Assembly (NCBI RefSeq): GCF_011799805.1
Contig: NZ_WXUB01000001.1
Location: 1,488,001-1,552,000 of the forward strand
DNA from: Maribellus sediminis
GTDB lineage: Bacteria > Bacteroidota > Bacteroidia > Bacteroidales > Prolixibacteraceae
DNA length: 64,000 nucleotides
Reading direction: 5' to 3'
Shown here: positions 62,135-64,000 of the stretch, piece after piece
Layout: the number at the start of each line of letters is the position of its first letter
Numbering within the stretch: the stretch's first letter is position 1
Notes under the pieces: model-generated
What the model was told of the DNA's origin: nothing
Database searches by the model: none
The model's input: the letters and a program-made list of their open reading frames with translations, nothing else
Made by a program: the position numbers and the translations under genes

Positions 62135-64000
62135 ATGAGGAGCAGTATAAAGTGGATCTTCCCATTTCTTTTACTTCTGAACAACTTCGCGGGATTTTCC
62201 AATTCAGGGAGATTAACTTTTATACATTATACGAACGAAGACGGTTTGCCATCGTCGTACATAAAAAGTATTTGTCAGGACCAGTATGGATTTATCTGGG
62301 CGGCCACCCGAAGCTCGGTTTGTCGGTTCGACGGACGTAATTTTAAAACCTTCCAGGCGGTTGATAAAAACGGAAATGCCTTCGACATCTGGAGTAAACA
62401 AATTTTCCTGCTGCACGATTCCGTGCTGATTGCACAAACTACCACGAACGATTATTATTCCTTTAATTTCGAACTCGAACGTTTCGAGTTGAATCAGATG
62501 TTGGCGCAGTTGGATACTGTATTAAACGTTGTTCCTTCACAAAACGGATTATGGATCTTTGGCAATTCAGAAGTGAAATTTCTCGATTCCCGGAAGAATA
62601 GCTTAAAGCCATTCAGCGATGAACTCCCGTTTGCAAGGTTGTCTCAAAACGCCTCGGTTATTAATGTAAGGGAAAAGAACGATATGCTGGTGGCATTTAC
62701 TTCGCAACGTAATTTATATGTATTCGACCTAAAGCAGAAACAACAGCGCGAAATTCATGTGCCCGACGGTTTACAAAGCACTGCACTCGAACACTTTTAC
62801 CTCGATAACAGCAATAATTTGTGGATGGGAACCACCGGAAACGGTTTGTTTCGAATTAACCTGTTGAACGGAAATGTACAACGATTCACAGCCCAGCAAA
62901 CAGGTAAGTTCAGGCTTTTACATAACCTGGTACATACCATTGCCGAGGATCAAATGAACAGGGTTTGGATAGGTACAGAAGACGGTTTATGTGTTTGGTC
63001 GCCATATACCGAATCGTTCGAATATTACCAGTACGACATCAATAATCCCGAAGGATTGAATACCAATCCAATTTATAATGTATTTTCCGACCGGCAGGGG
63101 AATATGTGGCTGGGAACCTATTTCGGAGGTATAAATCTATGGAGTAATTCCAGTAACTTCTTTAGAGTTTGGCAGACCGGGACCAGTGAAAATCATATTA
63201 GCGGAAGTGCCGTAAGCTGTATCACAGAAAACCGGAACGGAAATATCTGGATTGGGATGGAGGACATGGGCATCAACCGGATTGACGGGGAAAGCGGGCA
63301 AATTACAAAGGTGATTAACGAAAGCAACGGTTTGTCGTTTAATAACGTACACGATTTGTTGTTTGAAACGCCCGATAAATTATGGATTGCAACCTATACC
63401 GGTGGCATAAACATTTATAACCTCAAAACAAATTCGTTTGAATACATCAATACCGAAAATCATCCGGATTTGCCTACAAACGATATTTACAACCTGCTGC
63501 AGGTTGGCGACTCCATATTTATAGCCAGTACGGGTGGAGTTGTGATTTACAATCTGAAAAGTAATCGCATCACACGAATTAACGAACCTGAACTGGCATC
63601 CATGCCTGTTATGTATATGTTCGAGGGTGCCAATAAAATCTGGTTTTCATCGTATTTAGGAACCTTCTTTTACGATAAGAAACAAAACAAATTCGGGCTG
63701 TTTAACAAGTTTCTTCACCTGAAGAATATCAATTTCGTTAAAACAGACTCTAAAAACCGGGTTTGGGCTGGCGATTGTTTACAAGGTTTATGGGCTTACG
63801 ATTATGCCACTGATTCGCTTTTCCATTACAACGAACAGAATGGTTTCCCGTTCTCATGGATATTTAGTCTCGAAGAAGGAAATGACGGCAGCCTTTGGGC
63901 AAGTGGTGATAAAGGATTGGTGCATTTCAATCCGGAAACCGGGGAACAGGTTTGGTATAACCGCGAGTCGGGGCTTTCGTTTGAGCAGTTCAACTACCGG
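62135..64000 (+). CDS. two-component propeller sensor, probably hybrid HTCS (3' truncated by window edge)
   Basis: The frame from ATG 62135 runs open to the window end (622 codons, no stop). A short signal segment (IFPFLLLLNNFAGFS) precedes many Reg_prop repeats: HYTNEDGLPSSYIKSICQ, QYGFIWAAT, NNLWMGTTGNGLFRIN, RVWIGTEDGLCVWSP, NMWLGTYFGGINLW, each ~45 residues, forming the first and part of the second seven-bladed periplasmic propeller. This opening is typical of hybrid two-component systems controlling PULs, whose Y_Y_Y, kinase, receiver and AraC domains would lie beyond 64000. It could equally be a classical kinase or SusR-like. The adjacent GH27 is a likely target. Confidence 0.85.
   Translation, partial: MRSSIKWIFPFLLLLNNFAGFSNSGRLTFIHYTNEDGLPSSYIKSICQDQYGFIWAATRSSVCRFDGRNFKTFQAVDKNGNAFDIWSKQIFLLHDSVLIAQTTTNDYYSFNFELERFELNQMLAQLDTVLNVVPSQNGLWIFGNSEVKFLDSRKNSLKPFSDELPFARLSQNASVINVREKNDMLVAFTSQRNLYVFDLKQKQQREIHVPDGLQSTALEHFYLDNSNNLWMGTTGNGLFRINLLNGNVQRFTAQQTGKFRLLHNLVHTIAEDQMNRVWIGTEDGLCVWSPYTESFEYYQYDINNPEGLNTNPIYNVFSDRQGNMWLGTYFGGINLWSNSSNFFRVWQTGTSENHISGSAVSCITENRNGNIWIGMEDMGINRIDGESGQITKVINESNGLSFNNVHDLLFETPDKLWIATYTGGINIYNLKTNSFEYINTENHPDLPTNDIYNLLQVGDSIFIASTGGVVIYNLKSNRITRINEPELASMPVMYMFEGANKIWFSSYLGTFFYDKKQNKFGLFNKFLHLKNINFVKTDSKNRVWAGDCLQGLWAYDYATDSLFHYNEQNGFPFSWIFSLEEGNDGSLWASGDKGLVHFNPETGEQVWYNRESGLSFEQFNYR

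Noticed and set aside
62152-62340. A 62-codon plus-strand ORF at the 5' end of the last gene, which might suggest a frameshifted sensor
   Set aside because: It is in a different frame. The true sensor frame from ATG 62135 passes through it without a stop and stays open to the window end, so no frameshift is needed.

Overview
The window comes from a free-living, polysaccharide-degrading member of the Bacteroidota, most likely a marine or sediment lineage of the Marinilabiliales / Prolixibacteraceae type. The lineage is inferred from several features: a SusC/SusD glycan-uptake locus, TAnnTTTG -7 promoter elements in front of many genes, a short (288 aa) Bacteroidota-type primary sigma factor, start codons without Shine-Dalgarno sequences, a ThrA / ApgM-like homoserine kinase / ThrC cluster, and a FeoA-FeoB fusion. 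No plasmid, phage or IS transposase is visible.

Layout. 1-900: end of a MATE exporter. 900-1320: a terminator-ended, probably non-coding minus-strand transcript. 1.3-7.8 kb: pentose catabolism, with a zinc dehydrogenase (+) facing a minus-strand xylose operon (GntR regulator, xylulokinase, xylose isomerase, sugar/H+ symporter); a TGTTCTG repeat lies at the start of both the regulator and xylB transcripts. 8-12.3 kb: nitroreductase, proline dehydrogenase, OmpH/Skp, a glycosyltransferase and a small 2[4Fe-4S] ferredoxin. 12.3-16.1 kb: histidine degradation (hutI, ftcD), interrupted by a GxxExxY gene inside an inverted-repeat cassette. 16.1-21.5 kb: DUF5995 protein, a lone MotA/TolQ/ExbB-type channel protein, a LytS/LytTR two-component pair, an ATP-cone/nuclease fusion and a secreted GH5.

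21.5-22.5 kb holds four tandem ~270-bp units, each with a near-identical ~90-nt core that has its own promoter and terminator on the minus strand. This looks like an array of four small-RNA genes and is the least explained structure here. 22.5-25.7 kb: minus-strand operon for a TPR/SPOR lipid-envelope protein, ClpS, NfeD and the flotillin FloA. 26-38.5 kb: housekeeping block with bcp, recA, the threonine branch (thrA, homoserine kinase-like, thrC), rpoD, rpe, feoAB plus a Cys-rich partner, an unknown acidic protein, a thiamine-binding protein and tRNA-Arg(ACG).

38.7-62 kb is a polysaccharide utilization locus. A minus-strand run reads susC, susD, a duplicated-LamG surface lipoprotein, two GH144-type hydrolases, a Gfo/Idh/MocA oxidoreductase, a DUF1080 3-keto-glycoside hydrolase-like protein, GH43-like, GH3 and a sulfatase. 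It is divergent from a SusR-like one-component membrane regulator. A GH27 alpha-galactosidase-like lipoprotein and the start of a hybrid two-component (HTCS-type) sensor follow on the plus strand. GH144 plus GH3 suggests a beta-1,2-glucan or related glucan substrate. The oxidoreductase plus DUF1080 pair suggests that an oxidative 3-keto route is coupled to hydrolysis. Both substrate assignments are inference.
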